Assembly (NCBI GenBank): GCA_963930775.1
Contig: OZ005700.1
Span: 6,086,609 to 6,150,608, forward strand
Source of the DNA: Cliona cf. orientalis
Taxonomy: Eukaryota; Porifera; Demospongiae; Clionaida; Clionaidae
Length of the DNA stretch: 64,000 bases
Reading direction: 5' to 3'
The position numbers and the translations under genes are program-made. A model generated the notes under the pieces. That model searched no databases. It was not told the DNA's origin and saw only the letters and a list, made by a program, of their open reading frames with translations. Positions 1 through 12,600 of this stretch are shown piece after piece (the first letter of the stretch is position 1; each line of letters opens with the position of its first letter).

Positions 1-504
1 TGAGTTCCATGGATAAGTGCTTACGTCTATACTTTGTGGATGTAACAAACCAAGGTTGGTGAATAAATCTAAGAAGGGAGGTTACTCTATTTTTCCCTTT
101 TTCAAAATACAGTCTAATTTTCAAGCAACTCCCACTAGCAACAGGTAGCAACAGTGGTGCAGTGTATGGATTGATGGACAGACTAAAATGGCTCCATATA
201 CATATTATATGCTTTGCAGCCAGGGAAGCTAAAGAGAGCCAGAACTGAATGGGAAGGAAAGTAATGATTAGGAGGTGACTGCTCTAAAGCCTGAGAATCA
301 AGTCAGCAGAATTAAAATATTAATCAGACAATAACGGATTAGATGCAGGTTCACAAAATAATTATTAACTTACACATGTACTATGACTTACCCTGTGACT
401 CTCACTCTGACGGTGCCCCAAATTAGGCCAGCCCATTGTATCTCTCAGCATATGACTATGATTAGAACCTAGAGACCATCAAGAAATCATCAAGTCATTA
501 CATA
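1..504. other. AT-rich stretch without a recognisable gene
   Basis: No exon with recognisable protein similarity is seen here on either strand. It lies downstream (in minus-strand direction) of the pro-domain exons of the left-hand ADAM gene, so it may be intronic. I looked for the exon corresponding to the pre-cleavage linker of the right-hand ADAM copy and did not find it. Confidence 0.4.
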
Positions 505-1362
505 CAGTCAACTCTCTCTTAGCGGACGCTCCGAATAGCGGACTCACACGTTATAGCGGACACTGCTCCATGCACGGATTGATTTCCCTATTATTACTGT
601 ACAAAAAAACTCCCAAATAACGGACTCTCTGGTTTCCGGACAGCGGACACTTCGGATTGAACGCTGTAATACAATGCAATGATAATCGTTTCCTGAATAA
701 CGGACAGTGGGCGGGGCATAACGATCAATGGGCGGGGCATAGCGTGCATGCATGGCATCATGATTCAGGCGGTTGACATTGATGACGCAGTACAGTTGGG
801 CTCTCTGATTCAAAGTGCCATGGGTGAATCAAGTTGCTCTGCCGAGGAGTATGTTGCTGGAGAAGATGCTATCCCTGTGTGTGCTGACTTTGATTGTGAA
901 GACTGGGATGAGAATTGGTTGAACAGTTTGAACGTCGACAATCCCAATCAGTTCTGATACTGAGGAAGTAGATTATGATCTACTACTGCCACCACCCAAA
1001 TTAACATGTTTTAAGCAAGCTATTGAAGCTCTGGAGGATGTAAAAGCATTCTTGGAACACCGAGGCTATGTTGAGCAAGCAACATCTGTAGGAAAAGTGA
1101 TGATTAATCTAGCTGGCATTATAGTGTTCATAATTATACTCAGACTAGCTACAATTGATCAATACTTTTCATAATGATAGTTTTTGAGGTGCTGAGTCAT
1201 TGAATTCTCATATTAAACATGTTAACATCATTTGAGTCATTGATATTCTTATTTTAAACATTATTAAGCATGAATTTCACAAAACTCCCCAATAGAGGAC
1301 ACTCTCTAAATAAAGGACAAAGGCTGTCGTACCAAAGTGTCCGCTATTCAGAGAGTTGACTG
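505..1362 (+). mobile_element. Tigger/pogo-type DNA transposon, internally deleted
   Basis: The ends are inverted repeats of about 24 bp: CAGTCAACTCTCTCTTAGCG on the left, and the reverse complement of GAGAGTTGACTG with an AGTGTCCGCTATTCA inner part on the right. Both are flanked by TA (503-504 and 1363-1364), the target duplication expected of the Tc1/mariner-pogo superfamily. The sub-terminal DNA repeats short 'agcggac/aacggac' words several times near both ends. The interior keeps only the C-terminal part of a transposase. At 858 bp it is far shorter than an autonomous Tigger (over 2 kb), so it needs transposase in trans. Two GGGCGGGGCATA repeats (about 709-741) lie just before the residual reading frame. 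Confidence 0.85.
748..1174 (+). pseudogene. Tigger-like transposase C-terminal remnant
   Basis: The first 70 codons (748-957) include an acidic tract (EDWDENW). They end at a stop just after QF. Reading continues in another frame from about 950 (SSDTEEVDYDLLLPPPKL) into KQAIEALEDVKAFLEHRG and a hydrophobic end, with a stop at 1172-1174. The acidic tract followed by 'ALE.L..FL...G' is typical of the tail of Tigger/CENP-B-type transposases. The DDE catalytic core and the helix-turn-helix are absent. A single frame change and the missing N-terminus make it non-functional. It lies wholly inside the element bounded by the 505/1362 inverted repeats. Confidence 0.65.
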
Positions 1363-1527
1363 TATATAGGAAGCACAGACAATCTCATACACAGCTTGCA
1401 TGCACACCCATGGCCAGCCATCAGGTATGGCTGATAGGCGTGGCTAATCAAGAAGCACATTTTCTTGTTGAGTCATAGCGCCTTGAAATAATATTATTGT
1501 GGGAGATCTTGATATCTGATTACTGTA

Positions 1528-1529
<2 letters not shown>

Positions 1530-1566
<37 letters not shown>
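1530..1566. repeat. (AC)n microsatellite
   Basis: An uninterrupted AC dinucleotide tract of about 18 units, just beyond the last visible exon (1603-1663) of the left-hand ADAM copy. Confidence 0.95.
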
Positions 1567-1568
<2 letters not shown>

Positions 1569-1602
1569 GATGGGACAATAACTGTCTGTATACATTGCTT
1601 AC

Positions 1603-2325
1603 CACAACTTCCTTGTTTCAGTTTGTACTCTGAGTCAGGGTAAAAGGCGTGAAGTTGCTCTAACTGTAGAAGTGAAATATCATGATCATTATTATGTGAG
1701 TGTGTATTCATGCAAATTATGTAAATGTTGAACTAACTGAGTGAACTCCTTTACTGAGTGGTTCCAAGTGGAAGAAGCCTTCTTTATCTCTTTGATCTCC
1801 AAAGGAGCCCCTGTATAAGAGAAGAGAGCCATCACTAGCATTGGCTATCAATAATGGTAATTTGTTACTTGGAAGGGAAGTCTAAGAACAAAAATTAATA
1901 ATGCAACCTTTTAAGTTTAAAATTCCACTAATAGGAAGAAGGTATTCCTTGGGGAATTCCATCTAACTATTCCTGGAAGTCAGAGAAACTCACTGCAGTC
2001 CATGGCAAGTGGTCATTGTGACCCTCCAGTCAGGATGACCCTCCACCCTGCCCTGGTAGAAGCAGTTCACATGACCCTGCAAGAATGGACAATCATACAG
2101 ATACATGGTATATATGGGTACATTACAGACAAGGAGTTGAAGAAATCAATGCTGCTCCTGAAAGGAAGAATCTGATGCTTAGGCCTGAGAAAGGTAGTAT
2201 CCCGGGCAAGCCCTCGCTCCCAGGTACCACATTATTTCCCGAAATGAATTTTCCTAAATCACCTCATTAATTACAACAATAATATTGTCTCATAAGTGCA
2301 GTAATTGCCACTGGGCATGCCCCAT

Positions 2326-2356
<31 letters not shown>

Positions 2357-3223
2357 CATCCAATTAGAAAAAGAGAATGCACTATGCCATGGCCAGGTGG
2401 TACAGTGCCAGGGTTGCTTTGTAGCCATGGAGACAAACTAGGTGACCAATGTACATCTTGTTATGTGGGATTATAATGCACAAGTGTGTTAAACGACATG
2501 CACAGGGGGCAATACAACACCACCACCATACCTTGGTCACAACTTCCTGGCCTCTCTCGTCAAATGATCGTGAAGTGAATTTTGGTGGTACAAGTTGTCT
2601 ATGAAGGAGATACATGAGAGTTTTAGGCCATATCCATTCGTTGATCATATCACTTAAACTTTACCAAGAATGTATCGTGTGTGTACTGCACTAGTAGAAT
2701 AGTTACATTGTACCCGGACCATGTTATTATAGCGGGTAAGTTTTGAGGGGTCCAGTATTTGCGGTTTTGCAAATGATTGTCTACAACAGCTACTCACTCA
2801 TTCAGCTCCAGAATCAGGGAATAGTTGTGTCTCAGTGTTGGGATGCTAACGTGCATCAGCTCTGGGAATCCCTGTGTGGAATAACACGATCAACTCCCAA
2901 ACAAAGATGTCATGCATGCAGACAGCAGTCAGAGCTTCAGCCCAGAGGGCAGGATGGTTACCTCTTTACTCTCTTTAATAAAGGAGACTTTTGGAAGAAC
3001 AGCTTCATAATTCACAACAGTTTCTAACGACATTTAATTATACATAATGATGAATTGGCAAACTGCCTATTACTGATTTGTCGATAATTAATTTTATTAT
3101 AATACCTTTTGGAGCTTTGATGCTTCTAAACGGCCTCCTGTGTCCGTCTACCACTATATCCACACCACCTACCACTGTCGCCAGGAGCAACACCACGGCT
3201 AGAGTCACCTGTGCTCCGCTCAT
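1603..3223 (-). CDS. ADAM-family metalloprotease, left-hand paralogue (pro-domain exons only)
   Basis: Seven exons are visible on the minus strand: 3106-3223, 2962-3023, about 2798-2870, 2532-2598, 1994-2076, 1738-1810 and 1603-1663. The start is the ATG at 3223, followed by a hydrophobic signal peptide and the motif [11 protein letters not shown]. Each exon corresponds in size, phase and sequence to exons 1-7 of the ADAM gene at 3601-13,864, including the YSLILELNE motif and the [14 protein letters not shown] motif characteristic of ADAM pro-domains. The exon 1994-2076 is nearly identical to 12,601-12,683, so the duplication is recent or has been converted. Metalloprotease exons are not found before the left edge. 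Either the gene continues outside the window or it is truncated. It starts 378 bp past the stop of its paralogue, in tandem orientation. Confidence 0.8.
2326..2354. repeat. Poly-C homopolymer run
   Basis: A run of nearly 30 C residues inside an intron of the left-hand ADAM gene. Similar long C or G runs occur at about 10,422, 17,892, 32,655, 35,672 and 42,999. Run lengths are likely unreliable. Confidence 0.85.
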
Positions 3224-3600
3224 TGCTTGATATGACCGAGCGAGCAGATGATGCTTCGATGAATAGCGTAAATTAATTGACACTACAAAGTACTATAGGG
3301 TAATGGTCAGTAGGGGTATAAAATTCTAGTGTGTTAGTGCTGACCGTCTTGATCATGCACGCGGAGCATTAACGACCCATTACCAATATCTCGTTCATCA
3401 TCACAGTGGTCATTAATCTTTAATATAATAATCATATTACATGTTTAAAAAAATAGTTAATAAAAATTAATGATAATCATGATTATTTTGAAAAGATGCA
3501 CACAGATTTTAATATTCACCTGAGCTGTCTGACCAGCAGCTTTCAAATGAAATATGCACACACAACACACACAAAATAATATAATAAAGCCCTATAGTTT
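3224..3600. other. Intergenic spacer between the two tandem ADAM genes
   Basis: This 377 bp stretch must hold the 3' UTR and terminator of the right-hand ADAM and the promoter of the left-hand copy, both on the minus strand. It is AT-rich. I see no clear TATA box or polyadenylation signal that I can assign with confidence. Confidence 0.5.
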
Positions 3601-6600
3601 TTACTTCTTAGGTGGAGGCAGTATTGGTTTCTTTGCTGAAGGTGGAGCTAGAGGCTTCTTGGCAGCAGATGTCGCTGCTGCCATTTGATGGGCACCAAAG
3701 GAGGAAGGCTGGACGGGGGCCAGTCCAGGACGAGGTGACACCAACGGCTTAGCAGCTATATACACGGAAAGTATTATGATGATGATAAAATTAAGGAGTC
3801 ACACAACCACAATGTTAAAAAGTACTTAATCATATTATTCACTGATAATGTCTCTACTTGATTCTGCTACTTTCTGATACTGTGTGTCCGTGTTGTACAT
3901 TACACATGCAGTGCATTGCACAGCGCTAATATACAAGTATTATTATGTGTGCATGGCACAGTAACATGAGTGATTGATTATCCTTACCAGGATTGGGTTT
4001 CTTTGGTCCACTGTCCAGTCCAGCTGGTTTCAGGGCAGGCTTTGGTGGTACGACTACATCTGATTTTGCTGCTGGTTTCTCTGCAGGTACTAGAGGTTTG
4101 GGCTTTGGTTTTGGCTTGGGTGCTGATGCACCTGCCACGTCGTTTGTGTGCGGTTTAGGTGCTGGAGCAGGTCTTGAGGCTGGTGTCGGTTTGAGAGGTA
4201 CATTATGTTTTGGAGGAGTGAAAGGCTTCTCTGCCTTAGGTGGTGTCATTGGTGCTGGCCTCAGCTGCGGAGCTACAGTATCCTTCTTGGGTGGAGCCAC
4301 TGGAGCAGGCCGCTGTTGAGGAGTAGGCTTGTTTGCGGTAGGAGGGACCAGAGGTGGCAGCTTCTGATGCACACCAGTTGGCTTGGCGGATGGAACTATT
4401 GGTGGGGGCGGCCTACTGTGGGTAGCAGGAGTCCCATTTTGCACAGGAGTGGATGGAACAAAGCTATTGGCAGATGCACTGGGTGCTGGTGGAGCCTTTC
4501 TTGCTGGAGGTCTCTGTGGAGCAGCTCTGACAGGAGCGGGAGCTGGCTTGTAGTTGAAATTATTGTTGACAGTAGCCATGTGAGGAGGAGGAGTGTAGAC
4601 TGGAGCCGGGGAGATGGGAGGGGAGGGGGAGAATGTCGTTGCAGATGTCGTGTAGTGAGCATTGCTCAGTACATCCTCCTGTGAATCGGTGTACACATCT
4701 GTCTTGAGCATTTGGGTGGTTGATGAGGAGTGGTATAAGCCGTTGCCCTTGCTGGAGGAGTAACCAGGCTTGTAGCCATTGTAAGGGTTGACGTTAGAGT
4801 CCTTCTTTTTCTTTTTCATGGCTATCACAGCCACCACAATGACTATCACGATCACTAGCAGGAAGGCAATACCTCCAACTATGCCACCGACTATCCCACC
4901 AATAAGAGCACCTGTGCAGAGTTTAGGAGTTGTATGCATAATAGTTTTGTATAATTACAGAGGGTGGAGAGAATTATCCAATACTGGGTGATATTAATTT
5001 TGGTTAATCATAATGGTTTATTATTATGGCAACCACATTCTTATACCGTGTTTATGCTAATAGAATGCAAGCTAAAAAAATAATTACAATTTTAAATTTT
5101 GCACAATTTTTTGGTAAAGGTGTCACACGCTCCATTAAGATACACTATGAAATTCCTAGAATGTGAATTTTCTTGCACTAATTAGATCATGTGCTTTATT
5201 AGCATAAACATTATATGGTACTTGCCATAATCAAGTGATATGATATCATAATACTCTAACACCACATTGTCAAGTCAAATTGCCAAATATGTCCATGGAC
5301 ACTCACCACTTCCTTGCTCTGAAGAGTCCTCCCCACCTGTGTCTGTGCCTGTGCCAGCCACAGAAGTTCCATTACCAGCTGCAAAAAAGGAAGTAGAAAA
5401 GGATATTATGTGATATCAGAGATGGAGCTAACGACTCCTCAAAAGCCACATAATGTCACGATCATCTTTTATTATGACCTTCCGCATGCCATATTTAGTT
5501 GTGGAGAATCTCCACAATTGACAAAGCATTACTTGGTATTGTGTTTCAAGCATACATCACCCCCCACACTCTCACCACATCATACACTCACCATCACAGG
5601 TGAATCCATCAGAGTTAAGGGAGAAGCCATCCTGGCAACTACATGTATAGCTTCCCTCAGTATTGACACAAATCTGATCACAGTTATTAGCCGATGTGCA
5701 CTCATTAACATCTGCATGTACACGAGTCAGTTAAGGGTACTGATGTAAAGATTTAGCATCAACAAAATTAATATTAGTGTCTCTCTTACCTACACAGTCC
5801 ATTTGATCAGGACCAAGTTCAAAGCCAACTGAACAGGAGCACTGGAATGATCCAACAGTATTCTGACAGGTCCCAGAACAGCCTCCTTGATTAGTAGAAC
5901 ACTCATCGATGTCTGTGGGAATAGTACACATAAAAAGTTGTCAATGTTGTCATTTTGTGTATCCCTAAATTGACATCCACACCATTGCAAGTGGATCCAT
6001 CTGGATTAAGAGTGAAGCCAGTCTCACAAGAACAGGTAAACGTTCCATCGTTACCCGAGGAGCACAACTGCTCACAGTTATTCCCCTCCTGGCAAGCATT
6101 CACAGCTGCATCAAGTAAAAGCAATATCAATAATTTTAGGCTGCTAGATCCTACACTGCTATTTAAGCAACACATACTGCTGTAGTACCATACCTGTACA
6201 AGTTCTCCCATCCTGAGAGAGGGTGAATCCAGGGCGACAGCTACAGGCAAAGGAGCCTGTATTGTCTGAGCAGATCTGATTACAGCCTCCATTGTTCACG
6301 TTGCACTCATTAATGTCTGCAATTGGTCATAGAAAAGCACTAGATAAACATCAGCGACAATAGTAACACTACTTTTTCCCCAATTTAGATAGATACCCAA
6401 CTCTCTTTTGCCTATGATGGCATGAACGTGACTTACTGCTGCATGTGAGACCATCCGAGTCAAGTTGGAAGCCAGTGGGACAACTGCACTGAAAGGAGCC
6501 AACACTGTTAGTGCACGAGTCAGAACAACCACCATTATTGGTGGAACATTCATCAATATCTGTGTGTACATGTGTGTATGTGTACGTATGTGTGTGTGCA

Positions 6601-9600
6601 AAGGGATGAAAGGAAATAGTGTACAAATGAAATGTTACCGCATTCTATGAATTACAAATTTCTAGGCTTACCTGTGCATGATCCATCATTTCCAAGCAAG
6701 AAGCCATCCCTACACCCACACCTAAATGAGCCCACCTCATTGAAACAGAACACCTGACATCCACCATTGTTGTTTAAACACTCGTCGATATCTAACCATA
6801 CATGGACACAACTTCAATCCATCATGTAAAAAGAGCAGAAAGTGACTGATCTCACCTGAACAGGTCCTTTGATCTGAATTTAGCTGAAACCCTGCATTAC
6901 ATTCACATCTGAATCCACCCTGAGTGTTGACACAACGCTGCTGGCAGTTGTGTGTTCCCAGAGTGCACTCATTATTCTCCATGCACGTCCGTCCGTCACT
7001 GGCCAGCGTGAAGCCACTGTTGCAGCTACAGCTGAACGATCCCTCCGTATTAGTACATATTTGGCTACAACCATCGGTGTTAGCAGCACACTCGTCATTG
7101 TCCACACATGTCCTTCCATCGCTGGAGAGAGAGAAGCCACTGTTGCAGCCACACTGAAATGACCCAGGCGTGTTGGTACAGCTATCACTACAGCCACCGT
7201 TGTTACTAGCACACTCATTGATATCTATAAACGGCAAAAAGATATTGCATGCAGTTAAGTTATGACGGAACTGCATATTCACATTGTTCAGTGCATGGTG
7301 GCTCAGACTCTGCTTACCAGAGCAAGTTCTTCCATCACTATTCAACCTGTAGCCACTCCTGCAGCTACACCGAAATGTTCCAGCCGAGTTGGTACAGACT
7401 TGGTCACAACCACCATTACTAGAGGCACACTCATTGATATCTGGAAATATAAAATGTCAGGGACGATCTCTGAAGCCACAAACTTCCAATAATAAACTAA
7501 CCAGAGCATGTCCGTTGATCAGAGTTAAGCTGGAATCCAGAGTTGCAGTCACACCTGAATCCACCAAGAGTATTGATGCAGCGCTGCTGACAGTTATCAG
7601 TGTTAGCAGTGCATTCGTTGATGTCCTGGCAAGTCCTTCCATCACTGGCTAGTCTGTAGCCACTCCTGCAGCTACACTGAAATGTTCCAGCTAAGTTGGT
7701 ACAGGTTTGGTCACAACCACCATTACTGGTGGCACACTCGTTGATATCTGGAAATACAGAGCATTGTACAGTAAAGGTACTATATTATGCAAACTGTATT
7801 AATATTATTTTATAATTATGTTAGAGTGACAGTTTATTTCATGATGCTATACAATATTATACCACATATATGGAAATTTTTGCTGGACAAAAATTCACCA
7901 AGCCATTGTATTACAGACAATTTTTTTTGCCAATGCAGTCATATCCTCTACGCAATCATTAACAGAGGACAAAAAAATTACAGTTTCACCAACGAGAGCA
8001 GGTGGCAAAATTGGCAAAAAATTTCCTCTGGTGCAACAAAAATTCCATGTATATGGTTGACAGATTTGTATAGTCCAGTCACATACATACTACTGGGTAG
8101 GCTCTCAGTGTGGGAGACTATGCAAAATCAAAAGCTACTAACCAGAACATGTTCGCTGATCAGAGTTGAGCTGGAATCCAGAGTTGCAGTCACACCTGAA
8201 TCCACCAAGAGTATTGATGCAGAGCTGCTGACAGTTATCAGTGTTAGCAGTGCATTCGTTGATGTCCTGACAAGTTCTTCCATCACTGGCTAGTCTGTAG
8301 CCGCTGTTGCAGCTGCAGGTAAATGAGCTTGTAGTGTCGGTGCATATCTGGTCACAACCTCCATTGTTGACATTGCATTCATTTACAGTAACTGCAAAAC
8401 AGAGAACAGTACAATGACTCAGTGTAACATGCACAACAGTCATTGCGACGGTATCCCTAGCTCGCATGACTGCACAAGTGAGTGTACAGAGCTAACAAAA
8501 GTCTCTATAGTCACAAGCCGATAGTATAATTAGTGAGTTCAAAAAGTACATATTCACTGCAAAACATCATGCACAACCCATACCTGGCAATACTTATTAG
8601 AATACATGTACTGTACATACCTCCAGGTCCGTTGAAGGGAGTCTCACAGTTTGTTCCTGTGAAGCCTACATTGCACGAGCAGGTTCTACGATTGTTACAG
8701 ACCTACACAAAGGTGGTTAACATTCATCACAGGGTTCAGTGGCTCATTTGTTAGTCAATAGCTACAGACGCTTCCACATAAACACAATATGGTATGATAC
8801 ATGGTAATAAAAATTGATTACGAAATACGTACTCCATTTCCAGAGCAGATCTGTCCATTAGGAGCAGTAGCACACTGTTGAGTGGTTATCTGGGAGACAG
8901 ATACACAGCGTTGCGACTGACAGACCAGGCCATTGCCACATCTAGTCCCATCCTCCACGAGTCCAGGACTCTCAATATCCATGTTGGGATCAGGTTGGGT
9001 GGTGAATGACCTGCACGATATTCGGAGAAATGAGAGCAACCTCGATAGTTGTCAACATACGTACACATGGAAGCTTAGAAGGTTCAGTGATTCCCCTAAA
9101 AACTAAGGTTTTCTTCAGTACTTCCCCCAAACTAAACAAACAAGGTAAACACCATGTTGAATACCAAGTTCAGAGCACAGCAGTACAGACTATTGTAATA
9201 CCAAGAAATCACAAACTTTTACTCACATAACTAAAATTCCCTGGGGCGCTATCTTCCGTAGTCAAACCCCAAGCTTATCCTATAGGGATGTACTATCAGT
9301 GGACTAGACTACATAATACATACATTTAGAGCCAATTCTCTATGCTCACACTACCTGAACCTAGCAATTAAGTCAGAGAGAGCTACTTGATCATGCAGTA
9401 GGTGCCCAGCCTTATTTCCAACCCCTCTCAAGTCCCAGGTATACTAATGATAGCATAATATTATAATACTCACCGGCATACATCGCTACCAATGGTGAAA
9501 GTGAGAGTGGTCACAGGCAAATTTCTCAGCAAAAAGTCACCAGACATGCACTGCAACTGTCCACACTCAACATTACTGTAAGGAAGTGGATAAGAATAAC

Positions 9601-12600
9601 ATGAGGCTGTGCATCTACATACCAATTAATTCAAACCTACCTAGAAGAACAAGCCACAAATGCAGACGTAGTGTGGCCACAGTTACCAAACTGATCTCCT
9701 CGAACATTTGCAATAGAGTAGCATCTATCAACACCCGAATTAGAACCTGAGTGTGTACAGAAGCAATAATTATTTATTACGATGGCATACTATGGACAGT
9801 AGACTTACCAAATGCCACCTGGCATTGAGCATTGCGAGTGGGACACATCCCTCCACTGCAATAACCAGTATTGCTATTGCACGAGATACCATCTCGCTGG
9901 TGATCATTGACTGGACAGTCACCCGAATCTCCAGGGCAGTACTCAGCTATACCACAGTCTCCCTCCGCTGCCCGGCACTGAGTCCCATAGGACAAGAATT
10001 GACAACTACTAGAACAGCATTCACCAGCACTGCACTGAGCACCACTGGCTAGCTGACACGTGGATGGATTGCAGCAAGGATCAGTGCACTCCTGTGCACT
10101 ACCACAGTCACAGACCTCGTCTCCCTCTCTAATCCCATTACCACAGACTGGGTCTCCCACTGTTACAGTAGGAACGTTGGAGAGACATCTACCAGTATTA
10201 CGAGTGCTGAATCCATCATTGAGGTCAGAGACACTACAGCTGCTCCATCTGGTGGGAGGAGGGAATCCAGATATTGCTGCCATGATGCACCCTTGGTCAC
10301 CATCATCACAGCTACACTGTCTTGTAGTGTCTGCATATGGTATATATGTAATAGCCATAATTCTTACTGAGGGTGGAGTGTATTCTGGGAATCCCCTTCT
10401 TAATTTCCCACCCACCGGGACCCCCCCCCCCCCCCCCCCCCAACTCCGGAATCATGGACTCTGTATTAATTATTAGAGGTGTGGCTCATTCTTCATGATT
10501 CTCCTGGCTATAAACATTCAAGCATGACAGGACGAAGGGAAGCAATAATATTACACGCAGCCCAAACAGTCCTACCATCGTGATTCATGTTGAAGACGTG
10601 GCCCAGTTCGTGAGCAGCAGTGCTGGCTACTGATGAGGGACTGCGACCTCCATCCTGAGTCACTCCAACTGACCCTGTCGAACTGCACATCGTACCAACA
10701 AAGGCAATGCCCACTGTACTCCCAGTGAGGTCAATACCACTACAAATAGATTAATATGAAACTGGTAATGACATCAATCAATAATAGGTATTTTAAACGT
10801 ACGTCATAAGCATTGCACTGTCATATTGTGAAGATATGACATTTCTTTGCTCCGCACGGAAAGTGTTCAAGAGTGTATTTGGGTCGGGAGAAACAGTAAA
10901 TCTGTCTCCATTGGTCCAGGTTATTGCTTCAGTCAGTACAACTCTGATGCTCAGCTGTCTATACAACTGTGAAAGCAATGTACATGCATGATCATAAACC
11001 TGGAAGAGGACAGTATGGTATCCAATACTTACAACATCCATTTCATTGACAATGGAGAGTGCTCTCAGCACTGTAGCTGACAAGTTACGCCCATTGGCTA
11101 TGTACTACAAATGAGAGGAATAATTTAATCATTGTAGATAACAATGATTCTCAATACTTTTCCTCACCTGTCTGTTGTCATTAACAGCTACCAATTCAAC
11201 ATATCGATTAGCAGTAGTCTGCCGGCGAAGCTGTAGGACAGTGATTACCGGTATGTATAATAATAATATAGGAGAAAGCTTAGCATTGCAGTACCCTCTA
11301 TGTATGCTATGACTACACATCTACACCACATGCAGAATCTGACGGCCTGTGTTGATGCCATTCTAAGACTAGCTTCCAGTGCATGTGGAGAGTTAATTTC
11401 ATTGCAATACTTATGATGATGATGTATTTTACAGGTGTAAGAACTGTGTACGTTTTGTCTGCAGAATAATCCCCCTAAATGCCACAACAAACTGCAATAT
11501 ATGGAAGCTTCTGATCACACCTAGCTCGCTTAAAAATCACCCAACACCCACAGTAATATCAACACATGCACTATGATATCAACATGTGACTAGGGCCTGC
11601 TCTCTACAGTAATGAAGTCAGTCACTTGCAACTCACCCGACTGTGATTGTGGCGCTGCATTTCGTCCAAATTTGGCCAAAGAGGCTCATCATCCAGCAGA
11701 GAGTGACTGTGATCAGACCCTGGATAGTATCACAGACTCAGCAATAAACTATTGTTCTAATGTGCTTCAGGGAGAACCCCCAAATAGGGATCAACACACC
11801 TGCATGTAATACTATTAACGACAATGTATACTACACTCCAATTTCCAAATACAGAAGTATACCATGATATGTTTTACTACTCATCATTAACTCTAAGGTA
11901 TTATTGTGGTCCCATAAGTTAATACCTGATCACTTAGTGCATATAATACCGTATCATATAATTTATACCTACCACAGTTCCCTTGCTTGTGCTTGTACTC
12001 TGAGTCAAGGTAGAAGGCATGAAGGTGCTCCAACTGGTGTGACAAAATTAATGTGGATTATCATAATGCGATCGATTTACATGTACAAACAAGCCTGTCA
12101 ACTCACTGAGCCGTCTTCAGAGAGTGGCTCCAAGTGAAAGAAATTGCTTTCATCATTGACATCGCCAAAGGAACCCCTACATAATTATTACAATGATTCT
12201 GGCTCCTGACATAATATTATCACAACAGCCAATGTGAAAGTGCATTGGATATGGTTTACTGTGGCCACAAGAATAATACAGAATCTTGTCACTACACCAA
12301 CAATATTCATCCCATGGAGTACCTAATTGCTTAGTGGTAACTTCTAGTGTTACATTATTAGTTGCTAGGATACACATGACCATGCATGCAGGTACATGTA
12401 CTTGGAGGTTTTCGCTGTTGCTAGGCACTAAGTGAACACAGTAAAGTGCACCAGCCAGCCAATATGGTAAACTCTGAAAACACATCACCCCCACCACACT
12501 CATGACAGGAAGTAAGAAAAACATAGTTTCCTAACTGGAGGCAAAGTGGAACCTAAGGCTAAAAATCATACTTTAGTGAACCATATAAGGAATGACTCAC

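Noticed and set aside
4205..4684. 159-codon plus-strand frame over the ADAM tail
   Set aside because: It is antisense to the proline-rich exon 3988-4911; low-complexity Gly/Trp/Arg composition is the mirror of Pro/Ala codons.
9753..10476. Plus-strand frames across the disintegrin exon
   Set aside because: Shadow of the conserved minus-strand exon 9809-10330, which carries the disintegrin cysteines.
10576..10739. Asn in place of Gly in the ADAM zinc motif as a sign of a dead enzyme
   Set aside because: Active ADAMTS proteases have the same HELGHVFNM form, so it is not evidence of inactivation.
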